From contig NZ_JAPONB010000004.1 of NCBI RefSeq assembly GCF_026676115.1, forward strand, positions 62,001-126,000: 64,000 nt of DNA, given 5' to 3'. Origin of the DNA: Salinimicrobium sp. TH3. GTDB taxonomy: Bacteria; Bacteroidota; Bacteroidia; Flavobacteriales; Flavobacteriaceae. The notes beneath the pieces were generated by a model, which was given only the letters and a program-made list of their open reading frames with translations, did no database searches and was not told the DNA's origin. The position numbers and the translations under genes are program-made. Positions 17,609 to 27,500 of this stretch are shown here, piece after piece (position 1 is the stretch's first letter; every line of letters begins with the position of its first letter).

Positions 17609-17776
17609 GTTGAGGTTTTATTTAAAAATACAAAAATTAAGCAGATCTTGCAGGTTAGATGAAATACTGCTTTTAACTCTCTGTTTATAAGATGATTAAA
17701 TTAATTTTTTGTGACCATTGTCTTTTAGTAAATCTTGAATATTCGTATCTTTATGTGTTACTAAAAACTGGATCTC

Positions 17777-18250
17777 ATGAAAACTACAAGAGAATCTGCC
17801 CGGGAAGAAAGTCATAAAAAAGTTACACACGATCTGCAGGAACTACTGGAAAAAAATTATGACGCAGAAAAAGATTACAGAACTGCCCGGGAACGTGCAG
17901 AAAGTAAATCTTTAAAAGAATTTTTTAAGAAACAGGCGGTGAGAAGAAATCATTTCGCTACAGAAATTGACAAAGAACTGCATTCCCTGAATGAACATCC
18001 AAAAGATTCGGGTTCCACAGTAGGTAAACTTAAAAGGACCTGGATTAATCTAAAAACTTCTTTGGGAAAGGACGCAGATAAAGTCCTTTTGGAGGAATGT
18101 CTCCGTGGTGAAAAAAACAGTCTGGAAGAGTATGAGAAGAAATTAAAAATGGAAAAATACCCTGCTAAAATTGAAGAATTACTACGCAGGCATATTTTAG
18201 AAATAGAGGAAACTATTTCAGAAATAAAGTCTTTAGAAGATTTTCATTAA
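17777..18250 (+). CDS. DUF2383 / PA2169-type four-helix bundle protein
   Basis: A 157-residue, almost entirely helical, highly charged protein with the ferritin-like layout of the PA2169/DUF2383 group. Helix pairs are DLQELLEKNYDAEKDYRTA, FFKKQAVRRNHFATEIDKEL and LLEECLRGEKNSLEEYEKKL, with His and Glu residues spaced as in di-iron bundles. Metal binding is an inference. Such genes usually respond to stress. It has its own terminator. Confidence 0.72.
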   Translation: MKTTRESAREESHKKVTHDLQELLEKNYDAEKDYRTARERAESKSLKEFFKKQAVRRNHFATEIDKELHSLNEHPKDSGSTVGKLKRTWINLKTSLGKDADKVLLEECLRGEKNSLEEYEKKLKMEKYPAKIEELLRRHILEIEETISEIKSLEDFH

Positions 18251-18270
18251 TCCAATTATAAAACATCCTA

Positions 18271-18300
18271 AAAGACTCCATAAACCATGGAGTCTTTTTT
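18271..18300 (+). terminator. Terminator after DUF2383 gene
   Basis: Stem AAAGACTCCAT (18271-18281) with ATGGAGTCTTT (18287-18297), followed by T residues. Confidence 0.8.
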
Positions 18301-18424
18301 GTTTGCTTCTTAAGTAGTGTTATGTTTTTCTTTAGGTCCTGTTAAACCTCTGTTTTTCCTCCTCTTGAAAATTTATATTGAGTGGAGACCTAAATTTATT
18401 TATTGTTAATCATTAATTTTTGGA

Positions 18425-19666
18425 ATGGGAAAAAACGAGCTCAAGCGAACTTTAGGATTTTGGGATGTATTAATGTTTGGTGTAGGCGGGATAGTTGGTG
18501 CCGGTATTTACGCAATAATTGGAAAGGCCGCCGGTCTGAGCGGAAATATGCTGTGGCTTAGTTTTGTGATAGCCGCAACTGTTGCTTTGCTTACAGGGCT
18601 CTCCTACGCAGAGTTTGTAAGCCGTTACCCGGATTCTGGGGGAAGTTTTGAATATATGAAACAGGGCCTTGGGAAGAAAACTGCTTTTTCAATGTCAATT
18701 TTTATTGTTTTTACGGGAATTGTGGCTGCTGCTGCAATTGCCATAAGTTTTGCAGATTACTTAAGCAGACTTATTAATGTCCCAAACTGGATCCTTGTGA
18801 TAGGAATTATCCTCCTTATGGGGGCTTTCAATATCATTGGTGCGAAATACAGTTCATATTTTAATGCCTTTGCCACAATAGTCACTTTAATTGGCCTGGC
18901 AGCAGTTGTAGTGGTTAGTATTCCTGAATTTGGAACTACTCCCCTTCTTGAAACCAATGATGGCGGATGGACCAGTCTTTTCGCTGGAGGTGCTTTGATC
19001 TTTTTTAGTTATATAGGTTTTGAGGACCTTGTAAAAATGGCTGAGGAGACCAAAAACCCAAAGGTCAATATGCCTAAAGCTGTGATCATGAGTGGTCTTA
19101 TTGTACTCCTTGTTTACGTATTGATCGCAATTAGCTCGGTGAGCGTATTAAATTGGAAACAACTATCAAATTCTAATGGACCTCTTGCAGCAGTTATTGA
19201 AGCAAAACTTGGTGCTTGGGCCGCAACTTCCCTGGTGATCATAGCGTTGTTTGCTACCAGCAAGACTATCCTGAGTAATATATTGGGAACTTCGAGGCTG
19301 CTTTACGATGTGGCCAGGGACAGTGATAAATCTTGGCTTAAAAAATTTACGACGATATCTGGGGTTGGAAATGCGCCAAATTACGCGATCATCGCCATTT
19401 CTCTTGTGGCTATAGGATTTGGATTAATAGGAAATCTTAAGATCGTTGCCAGCCTTAGTAATATTTTTATATTCATTGTATTTGCAATGGTAAATATTGC
19501 ACTGCTTAATTTGCGACACAAGAAGAGAAACGAGAAAAATAAAAAACCTCCTTTTTATATTCGGTTCAATGTAAATAATATTCCTTTGCCCACAGTTCTT
19601 GCATTAATCACCATCCTAATCTTATTTGGATTTAACATCTACAACCTGTTCCAGGGGAATCTCTAA
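18425..19666 (+). CDS. APC-superfamily amino acid permease
   Basis: A 413-residue inner-membrane transporter with about 12 hydrophobic segments. The first helix carries the APC substrate motif GVGGIVGAGIYAIIG, and SYAEFVSRYPDSGGSFEYM matches the helix 2-3 loop. The FFSYIGFEDLVKMAEETKNP segment matches the conserved helix 6 region. Substrate is likely an amino acid or polyamine, but the sequence does not decide which. The gene is monocistronic and ends 4 bases before a convergent gene. Confidence 0.88.
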   Translation: MGKNELKRTLGFWDVLMFGVGGIVGAGIYAIIGKAAGLSGNMLWLSFVIAATVALLTGLSYAEFVSRYPDSGGSFEYMKQGLGKKTAFSMSIFIVFTGIVAAAAIAISFADYLSRLINVPNWILVIGIILLMGAFNIIGAKYSSYFNAFATIVTLIGLAAVVVVSIPEFGTTPLLETNDGGWTSLFAGGALIFFSYIGFEDLVKMAEETKNPKVNMPKAVIMSGLIVLLVYVLIAISSVSVLNWKQLSNSNGPLAAVIEAKLGAWAATSLVIIALFATSKTILSNILGTSRLLYDVARDSDKSWLKKFTTISGVGNAPNYAIIAISLVAIGFGLIGNLKIVASLSNIFIFIVFAMVNIALLNLRHKKRNEKNKKPPFYIRFNVNNIPLPTVLALITILILFGFNIYNLFQGNL

Positions 19667-19670
19667 TAAA

Positions 19671-20336
19671 TCATTGTTTTACCACAACAAGGCTGGCGCG
19701 GGAACCGGTGAGTAGGTTCCATTCCTTTCTAACTACTTCCCTGCCTTGGTCATCATAAACCCTAAGCTCGGCAGTATTTGGTCCGGATGTTCCCTGGTTA
19801 AGAGCTTCGAATTCAATGTTATTGAGTCCGCTGTCAAGATTAACCATAATGGGCGTAAAAGTAGCACCTAAAGACATATTCCTGTTGATCACAACACCGT
19901 TCACGATGATCTTTACTTTGTCGCCATCAATATATTCATGATCGCGACAATATAGTTCTACATAAACTCCGGTGGTTATAAAATCTCCTAAATACTGGTC
20001 CTTGCGGAATTCTTCCCGAACCTCTTTGTCTTTAGTAAATGCTTTGGGAGTAAAATCCTTTCCTTTAAAAGTCATGAGTCCGTTTTGATCTGTTCTCATG
20101 CTGAAGGATTTTTCTTCTTTCTCACCCAGTTTCATGGATTCACTTTCTGCACTAAAAATGCCTTTTTTGGAACTCAAGCTATGATTGCCCGAAGATTTTT
20201 TAAAAGATGAAGATTCACTACCTGTTTTTGGTGCCATAAGTTCACCCGGAGCTCTAACAGGAGCTGTGGGATTATCAATCTGAGCCTGTGCAACATAAGA
20301 CGCAAAGCAGAAAATAAGTAAAAATATATTTTTCAT
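19671..20336 (-). CDS. Secreted protein of unknown function
   Basis: From ATG at 20336 the protein has a clear signal peptide (ending VAQAQ). The 20357 start would add seven residues before it. The mature part begins with a low-complexity Ser/Lys linker, followed by a C-terminal beta-rich region (VYVELYCRDHEYIDGDKVKI, NLDSGLNNIEFEALNQG, TAELRVYDDQGREVVRKEW). That region looks like a small beta-sandwich with calcium-type or carbohydrate-binding geometry. Family not identified. A near copy of the dispersed word is read at 20152-20170 as K-K-G-I-F-S. Confidence 0.65.
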   Translation of the reverse strand: MKNIFLLIFCFASYVAQAQIDNPTAPVRAPGELMAPKTGSESSSFKKSSGNHSLSSKKGIFSAESESMKLGEKEEKSFSMRTDQNGLMTFKGKDFTPKAFTKDKEVREEFRKDQYLGDFITTGVYVELYCRDHEYIDGDKVKIIVNGVVINRNMSLGATFTPIMVNLDSGLNNIEFEALNQGTSGPNTAELRVYDDQGREVVRKEWNLLTGSRASLVVVKQ

Positions 20337-20493
20337 TACCAGAATATTCTTCAGCATTTAAGATATCAAAAATTCAACCACTTTTTTTATGAAGAAAAAT
20401 TTCTCCGGAAACCAATTAAAAATTTAACTGCATTTTAACCGCTAAAGCTCGGGTAAATATAAGATTATCTGTAATTTAATTAAAAACAAAACC

Positions 20494-20880
20494 ATGACAA
20501 AGAAAGAAGAACAACCAAAAAATAAAAGAGAAGATATGAACCGGGACAAGGAGGGGAAATACAATCCAGATATTACTCCTGAGGATAAGGAAGTCTTGAA
20601 TAACCAAAGTCAGGATCAAAAGAAGGGGGACTATTTTAAGGATAGGGATGAACCTATTGATTACGCTGGTGCCGATCTTGATATCCCGGGAGAGGTAGAT
20701 CGAAAGTTTAATCCTACTACCAATAAACCCCAGGACGTGGAGAAGGAAAGGCGGCCTAAAGAATCTGCTAATTCCAATGATAATATAGAATCACAAACAG
20801 ATACTGTTTATAAAGGCGACAAAGCCGAAAAGTATAAAGATCCTTCAGAAAAGACGAGAGATGAGAAGTCTAAAAATTAA
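20494..20880 (+). CDS. Charged, probably disordered small protein
   Basis: A 128-residue protein made almost only of charged and polar residues with no hydrophobic core, so it is likely disordered. The one conserved-looking block is DEPIDYAGADLDIPGEVDRK in the middle. The gene has a full-length frame, a clear ATG and its own terminator, which support expression. Hydrophilin- or stress-type function is a guess from composition. Confidence 0.6.
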   Translation: MTKKEEQPKNKREDMNRDKEGKYNPDITPEDKEVLNNQSQDQKKGDYFKDRDEPIDYAGADLDIPGEVDRKFNPTTNKPQDVEKERRPKESANSNDNIESQTDTVYKGDKAEKYKDPSEKTRDEKSKN

Positions 20881-20883
20881 TAG

Positions 20884-20912
20884 AAAAGCCACCTAAGAAG
20901 GTGGCTTTTTTT
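20884..20912. terminator. Terminator between convergent genes
   Basis: Stem AAAAGCCACCT (20884-20894) with AGGTGGCTTTT (20899-20909), followed by T residues. Confidence 0.85.
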
Positions 20913-21297
20913 ATCGTTTTTCTCTGTACTGAAGGTACCGGCTAATGTCAATTACATATGAAGTGATTCCCGAAATTTTTAACCCGGGACCGTTCGCAAA
21001 TTTATAGATATCACAAAAGCCGAATTGTTTTTTTTGGCCAAGACGGTTTCTACTCACTACCACACCTTCCACAATCCCATGGGTGGCATTAAAAAAGATA
21101 TTTTCCACCTCAATATCAACAGATGGCATTTCCTTCATTTGGTCTAAGACCTCTTTGAACTCAGCTTTGCCCGAAATATCCTTCTCCCCCACAATTACCC
21201 AGCATATGTCATCTGTAATATGTTCCATGAAGAATTTCTCGTCCCCTTCCATGTAAGCATTATTTACATCTCTCAAAAATTTCTCTTTCTCGCTCAT
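20911..21297 (-). CDS. SnoaL/NTF2-like protein
   Basis: A 128-residue single-domain protein with the NTF2-like cone fold pattern. N-terminal helices (FLRDVNNAYMEGDEKFFMEHITDD) are followed by strands CWVIVGE, DIEVENIFFNATHGIVEGVVVSRN and QKKQFGFCDIYKFA. No signal peptide. Members include ketosteroid-isomerase-like enzymes and binding proteins, and no catalytic Asp/His pair can be assigned confidently. Confidence 0.75.
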   Translation of the reverse strand: MSEKEKFLRDVNNAYMEGDEKFFMEHITDDICWVIVGEKDISGKAEFKEVLDQMKEMPSVDIEVENIFFNATHGIVEGVVVSRNRLGQKKQFGFCDIYKFANGPGLKISGITSYVIDISRYLQYREKR

Positions 21298-21489
21298 TAT
21301 TAAATATTTTTAAAGCGCAACTAATTGTGAAGCAATATTTTAAACTACTAAATATACAAAATTTCTTTTTCACTCATGCTGAAGGAAAGCATCGGTTAAT
21401 TTCTATTGTTTTTAAAGAAGAGGCAGATGTTTCAAAAAGAATAAATCTTTCTTCGCAATCCTGGATGTTTTGATCAAATAAACCTCTTC

Positions 21490-21507
21490 TAAAAATGCCA
21501 TTTTTGA
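21490..21507. repeat. Dispersed palindromic word, exact core, upstream of upp
   Basis: AAAAATGCCATTTTT at 21491-21505, flanked by T and GA. It lies about 40 bases before the upp -7 element. Confidence 0.7.
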
Positions 21508-21543
21508 AACCTTAGAAAGTAGGGGTTTTGGATTAAAAATTTT

Positions 21544-21551
21544 TAACTTTG
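21544..21551 (+). promoter_or_regulatory. Possible -7 element of upp promoter
   Basis: TAACTTTG matches TAnnTTTG. No TTG lies at the ideal spacing upstream, so support is partial. It implies transcription from about 21558 and favours translation from 21579. Confidence 0.4.
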
Positions 21552-21578
21552 ATCTTCCTTCAAATACAAGTAAACTTT

Positions 21579-22238
21579 ATGCATGTTCACCACTTACTCG
21601 AAAAAAAATCTATTGCCAATACTTTTATTTCTCAACTTCGGAATGTTGATATTCAAACCGACAGACTCCGCTTCCGAAGAAATATTGAGAGATTGGGAGA
21701 GATACTGGGTTATGAGCTAAGCAAGAATTTTCAATTTGAGGATAGGGAAGTAAAGACTCCATTGGGTATTGCTAATGTTCCCCTTCCTAAAGAGGAGCTG
21801 GTGATTTGCTCAATATTAAGAGCCGGCCTACCCCTTCATACCGGTTTACTTAATTATTTTGATGCTGCAGAAAACTCTTTTATTTCTGCTTACCGCCATC
21901 ACCCTAATAATGACGAAGAGTTTGAGATCCTTGTCGAATATCTTGCCTCGCCTTCTCTGGAAGGAAAAACCCTCATATTGGCTGATCCTATGTTGGCTAC
22001 CGGCCGCTCATTTGTGAACGTGTTGGAAGCTTTAAAAAAGATGGGGAATCCAAAAGAAATTCACCTTGTCGCGGTCATAGCTGCAAAAGAAGGAATAGCA
22101 TACCTGGAGGAAAAATTTCCCGAAAATTCACACCTGTGGGTAGCAACCATTGACGAAAAATTAGACGAGAGAGGTTATATTGTTCCGGGACTTGGAGATG
22201 CTGGAGACCTTTGTTTTGGTCCAAAGGAGCAGCATTAG
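21579..22238 (+). CDS. upp: Uracil phosphoribosyltransferase
   Basis: Salvages uracil with PRPP to give UMP. From ATG at 21579 the protein is 219 residues, close to the family's length. An upstream ATG at 21549 overlaps the likely promoter and is rejected. The PRPP loop is LILADPMLATGRSF, and SILRAGLPLHTGLL matches the second phosphate-binding region. The C-terminus GLGDAGDLCFGP is the uracil-binding flap typical of Upp. Its stop overlaps the stop of the convergent tamL by 3 bases. Confidence 0.93.
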   Translation: MHVHHLLEKKSIANTFISQLRNVDIQTDRLRFRRNIERLGEILGYELSKNFQFEDREVKTPLGIANVPLPKEELVICSILRAGLPLHTGLLNYFDAAENSFISAYRHHPNNDEEFEILVEYLASPSLEGKTLILADPMLATGRSFVNVLEALKKMGNPKEIHLVAVIAAKEGIAYLEEKFPENSHLWVATIDEKLDERGYIVPGLGDAGDLCFGPKEQH

Positions 22239-24541
22239 AACGGGTATCCAATTGCGAAATTGAATACCGGCTCTGTAGGTCTTGGGTCCCAACGTTCCCC
22301 TTCTTCAAGCCACGGGATGCGTAAGGGAGCCGCAAGATCAAATCTTATCACAAAACTTTGAATGTCAACTCTTAACCCTACTCCTGCCCCTACTGCCACT
22401 TCATTTAAAAAGTTTGAACTAAAAGTTCCTTTTTCAATAAGCATTTCCTGTTGCTCTGTCAATTCATCCCCGGGAGGTAGATTATTTCTCTCGGTATTCC
22501 AGACATTTCCTGCATCTGCAAATACAGCTCCTTTTAAGATTTGGAAGATGGGGAAGCGATATTCAATATTCGCCTCCAATCTTATATTTCCCATTTGATC
22601 ATAATAGGAAAGATCTCCCTGTGGTTTGTAAGTTCCTGGACCAAGGGATCTAATTTGAAAAGCCCTGATGCTGTAAGGTCCCCCGGCAAAATATTGACGG
22701 CTGAAGGGCATAACTTCAGAATTCCCGTAAGGTATCCCTAATCCGGCAAATAATCGTGTGGCTATAGTTTGCTCTGGACTTAATTTGAAATGATAACGAA
22801 AATCGGCATCGGCTTTGGCATACTGCGCGAACCTAAGGCCCAGGAAGGTCTTGGGAGTCTCTCCCCCGCTCAATGCATCCAGAATATTTCCTGTTAGGTC
22901 CAGATTGGCATTTAGGAAAAACTGGTGAGTATCACTGGCATCTACCATTCCATTATAAATAAAAGAATAAGTAAGACCTGCTATAAACTGTTGATCAAAA
23001 CTGCTTGCGAGGAAAGGGTTTTCTTTGAGGATTTTCCTGAATCTGTCCGATTCGTTTAGCTGCACGTAGTCAACCGAAAAAGGGTTTAATTCGTGAGTAA
23101 TGTACCGGTTGGCTTTCCAAATGTAGCCGAAACTCCCTGAAACCGAAAATAGATTAAAGAGGTTAGTTCGATTAAGATATTCAAATCCCGCACTTATTTT
23201 CGTTTTTGGAATGGAATATTCGAACCAGTTGCTATTTATTTCAATTACTGGGAAAAGCATTCTGGGAATAATAAGATCTGAATTTAATCCCAGAATGATA
23301 CTGGTATTTCCAACATCGGTATCGGCAGAAAGTTGTTGTTCGTAGCCAACTTTCCCGGTGAGTTTAAGAATTTCCCCCCCGTGGAAGAGATTCCGGTTGG
23401 TGTAGGTCAATGCCAGGTGTGGTCCTGCAAAACTGTTGGATTTGGTAACGGCCTGTAATTCTGCACGTATTGATCTTTTATTGAGCGGCGACAAAAAGAT
23501 GTTAGCTTCAAGATAGCCTATACTATCGGTAGAAATAGAATCTAGAACGTCGTACCGTATGTTCACGAATTTATACGTCCCCAGGGAAGTGAGGCGTCTA
23601 CTTGTCCTTCCTGAATTAGTTGGGCTGTAGAGCTCCCCTTCTTTGATCAATATATAAGGATCTAACTTTTCGGGTTTAAAGAAGACTTCATTTTGGATGT
23701 AGTTCCTGCCGTTATATCGTACTGTGTCCCGGTCAATAGAATCGGTGCCAATGGCGTAATTGGGATAAATATTAACCCGTTTCACTTTATAGGGTTTTAT
23801 CGCTTCCCTGGGCACCTGTTTTTTAAGGCGCAAAAAAAGATCGAATTTCTTTCGGTCATATTGATTTGTATCAGATTCGAAAATGAGGAAATTATTGCTG
23901 AAGTTGTAATAACCACGTTCTTTCAATGCAATATCTATTCGCTCCCTTTCCAACTTCAAAACAGAAAGATTAAAAGGTTCTCCTTCATCAATAAGAGATT
24001 CTGAAAGGGTTTCTTTAATCTCCTTATAGATCCTGAGGGAATCATTGTCCATTCTGTATTTTTCCAGCACATAAGGTTCCTCTGGAAGTATGGCGCGATA
24101 TGAAATAGAAGCTAACTTCTGCTTTCTTTTTTCTTTAAGAGTGAAATCAACCGTGCTGTAAAAATAACCCCTGTTCTCTAACCGGTTTTTAAGTAATTCT
24201 TCTGTGTGATAGGGATCAACATCTGAAAGATACACCGGTTCTTCCCCGAATTTTCTATTCAGGAATTTATTGATAAACCCCGGCTTCTCCTTCTGCGCTT
24301 TATAGTGGAAGTACAATCCCCACCGCGTGCCCAGGAATTTTGCATTTGGTGAAGGAGTAAGTAAGGTTTGTAGCTGATTCTTAAGATCTTTCTTGTTAGC
24401 TATCTCATCCTGTGAATCGAGTTCAATATCTGCCCCGGTATATAATAATTCATCTTCGGGGATAAACTTTTTAACGCTGCAAGCCTGCAGCAAAAAAATA
24501 GCTAAAAATAAAGTAAGTCCTAAAAATGCCTTTTTTGACAT
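22235..24541 (-). CDS. tamL: TamL-type outer-membrane assembly lipoprotein (BamA/TamA superfamily)
   Basis: An outer-membrane 16-strand-barrel assembly factor of the Omp85 family. From ATG at 24541 the signal peptide ends in lipobox LLQAC (Cys21), the lipidated form known from Bacteroidetes as TamL. POTRA-like repeats fill about 80-330 (ENRGYFYSTVDF, KERGYYNFSN). The C-terminal barrel follows, with FAGGPYSIRAFQ as the VRGF-like loop motif and ending FNFAIGYPF. The start is one base past the tamB stop, so the pair is coupled. It probably works with TamB in lipid or protein delivery to the outer membrane. The start region contains a near copy of the dispersed word (24521-24538). Confidence 0.88.
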   Translation of the reverse strand: MSKKAFLGLTLFLAIFLLQACSVKKFIPEDELLYTGADIELDSQDEIANKKDLKNQLQTLLTPSPNAKFLGTRWGLYFHYKAQKEKPGFINKFLNRKFGEEPVYLSDVDPYHTEELLKNRLENRGYFYSTVDFTLKEKRKQKLASISYRAILPEEPYVLEKYRMDNDSLRIYKEIKETLSESLIDEGEPFNLSVLKLERERIDIALKERGYYNFSNNFLIFESDTNQYDRKKFDLFLRLKKQVPREAIKPYKVKRVNIYPNYAIGTDSIDRDTVRYNGRNYIQNEVFFKPEKLDPYILIKEGELYSPTNSGRTSRRLTSLGTYKFVNIRYDVLDSISTDSIGYLEANIFLSPLNKRSIRAELQAVTKSNSFAGPHLALTYTNRNLFHGGEILKLTGKVGYEQQLSADTDVGNTSIILGLNSDLIIPRMLFPVIEINSNWFEYSIPKTKISAGFEYLNRTNLFNLFSVSGSFGYIWKANRYITHELNPFSVDYVQLNESDRFRKILKENPFLASSFDQQFIAGLTYSFIYNGMVDASDTHQFFLNANLDLTGNILDALSGGETPKTFLGLRFAQYAKADADFRYHFKLSPEQTIATRLFAGLGIPYGNSEVMPFSRQYFAGGPYSIRAFQIRSLGPGTYKPQGDLSYYDQMGNIRLEANIEYRFPIFQILKGAVFADAGNVWNTERNNLPPGDELTEQQEMLIEKGTFSSNFLNEVAVGAGVGLRVDIQSFVIRFDLAAPLRIPWLEEGERWDPRPTEPVFNFAIGYPF

Positions 24542-24542
24542 G

Positions 24543-27500
24543 CTATTGTTCAGTTTTTTCAGGTTCATTCTGGTTTGCCTGCTGTTTTCTTTTCTCTTCA
24601 CTTAAAATCTGGCTCCAAAGCTCCCGGAATTTATTGAAGTCCTGCGTAAAAATCAGGGAAAGTCCGCTTATGATCAATTGCCCATCTATGACATTCTCAT
24701 AACTCCTTCTTCGGAAGGCTTCCAGCCTTAATCTACCATCTTCTGTAAGGAGATATTCCAGGCTAACATTTCCAATCACAGGAGTGCTTTCCTCAACCTG
24801 GCTGCTACCCTGTAAGTCTACCTCACTTCCCACACTCACAATAAGACGGTCATCAAATAGCTTTTTTTGAGCGGTAATATCCAGCTGTGTCCTCTCTTCG
24901 GGAGCAGCTCCCTGATAATCTGTATAAGAGTCGAGTCCAAAATTCAGATCCACACCGGTTTCTCCTAATAACCTGTCAGAAAACACGTTTAATTGATCTG
25001 AAATGGCCGAATTTAAATTATCCCGCGCAAACGACAGGGTACCGCCACTGGCTCCATCGCTTCCCGAATCGGGGAAGAACCTGTTAAGGACGAGGAGAGA
25101 AAATACCTGCTTATTAAGTTCATTTTCCTGTTGATTTAACTGCTGGACCCTGCCATAAACCTGTCCGCTAAGGGACCCCTGTTCATCCTCTGGCATATCC
25201 AGGCCGAAAGATATTGTAGGAGCATTGATCTCCCCTCCTATTTTTAGGTATACAAGAAATTCCAGCTCCTGTCTATACCTTTGGCGAACATCCATATCAA
25301 CCGATGTAAGCTGAGGTGCCATTAAAGCCGAAGCAGAAGTTTCAACGCTATAGGATGCCGTAATATTAAGATCTGCATCCAGCGGATCTCCCGCCCATAC
25401 AATGCTGCTGCCTTCCATGATATCGAATTTCCTGGTGACCAGGTTATAAAGGCTCATTTCATAATGACCATCCTGCAGTTCCAGTCTACCGGACATGGTG
25501 GTCCTTCCATTGGGATAAATATCAAAAAGAAGTTCGCCTTCCCCTGTCCCGCGGAAGTTATCTCCTGTTTCTTCGCTAATAACGACTGTAAAGGTTGCAT
25601 TTTCCTCGACCGAGATATAGGAATTCATCTTAAAGCCCGAAAATGAAACCGCATCTTCCTCCTCTTTGGTTTGGGTAAGGATCTGGTTTGGATTCTCCCG
25701 GTTTACAAAAACAACTACTCCTTCCCGCTCTTCAAGCTCAACATTGGCTTCAGGAATAATATAGGTGAGGTTGGTCTCTTCCCCTACTGTGAGATCCATT
25801 TCGACAATAGGTAATTCAAGATCCCCGGTTAGAGAGCCGGTGACATCAACGACTGCTTTACCATAAAAGAGTTCATTCGCACCCTCTTCTGAATTAACGA
25901 CAGTAAAATTTTCAGCATTAAAACTAAGATCAAATTCAGGATTGAGATAAGTCTCCGTCAGGACAGACCCATCAAGAACAAATTCATTGTTGTTCAAATC
26001 CCGGATCATGAAATTCTCCATATAAATCCCATCGTTATTTATTCGCAGGTCTTCGTTTGGAAATACAAAGGGAGCCCCTAAAGCAGCAACGGTAAATGCT
26101 GCATTATTAAAATGGATATTTCCCTCATATTGAGGCTCCAGAGTGGTGCCGCTAACAGATATTGCACCCGAGAAGCTCCCGTCTGCCGCTGTAATGGCAC
26201 CGTCTGCGAAGTTTTCGATAACCTCCATCTTTATTTCGTTGAGGTCCAGCTGGAGATCAAGATTTGCTGTCTTTTCTGAAGCTATATAAGAGCCAGTTAG
26301 GTCAAGATCTGCATTACCTCTTAGTCCAAGATCTATATTATAAGTATCCCCACCGGTACTATTGGCAACAAGAGAAAGCTCTCCCAATGGTACATCTAAG
26401 ACTCCAAATTCATTGATCTTGAGATCGGCAACAAGTCCCGTGGTTCCAAAAGGTTCTTCAATGATAAAACTTCCATTCATGCTCCCTGCTGCCAAAACTT
26501 TTTCAGGATTGAAATAGGAAAATATAGATGCAAGCTTAAAATTGTCGAACTCTATTCCTATGTGCTCTCCGGCTATTCCATCCATTTGATTTGAGGCACG
26601 AAGCAACTGGTTGTTACGTGTGAGTTCAAATTGGTTAAAACTCCACTTATTTTCTCCAATTAAAATAGCATTGTCAGAGTCTATTTCCCAGGGGGAAGCA
26701 TTAAGGATAAACTCTTTGGGGTTAATGTGAATTCGAAGGACATCATCTTCTTTGGATACCAGGGAACTAAAATGCATAAGCCGTTCCCCTTCATAATTGG
26801 AAGTGAAATCGAGTAATAATTCTTCATTGACCAGTTCCCCTTCCAAAATAGTCTCTTTAATGGCTAGTGGACCTGCATTTAAACGTTTTAGACCAAAATC
26901 AAAAGCAAGCTTTTCTTTGTCTGAATCCATATTGAATTGCAGACTGTCTATCTCGCTTCCAAAGTAATTTAGATATGGCAAACTTACCTGGGCTGCCAGC
27001 TCCCTTGTTTTCTCTTCAAAATCCATTCTTACTTTTAGAGTATCCATTTCTTCTAACTGCGGAAGAAAAACATCTTCTAAAATTGGGGATGGGCTTACTT
27101 CTGCCCGCAATTCTATATTCACAGGATTTCGAACCGTGTCCAGCTGATTTTCTATGCTGTAATAGCTTTGATAATGCCTGTCAAGAGCATTAATAAAATC
27201 CATTGGCCCGGCATTCGAACTTAGACGAAGATCGAGCATACGGTTGTCAACATCAATGGAAGTAGTATCGGGTCTTACATGTGCCAGGAGATCGACAGAC
27301 CCCAGGAGATAAGTTTCATCATCGTATACAAAAACTCCTTCATTAATACTTCCCACCATGTCAAAACTTTCGGCGTTACCTTCAAAAGTTGCCCTAAGAT
27401 CAAGTCCTGTATTGATTTGTCTGTTGGTTAGGCCCAGCGCTTGTAGATCGGCTCCCATAAGATTGAGGTTTAATGCCACTTTTGGCGCGACAGAGTCCAG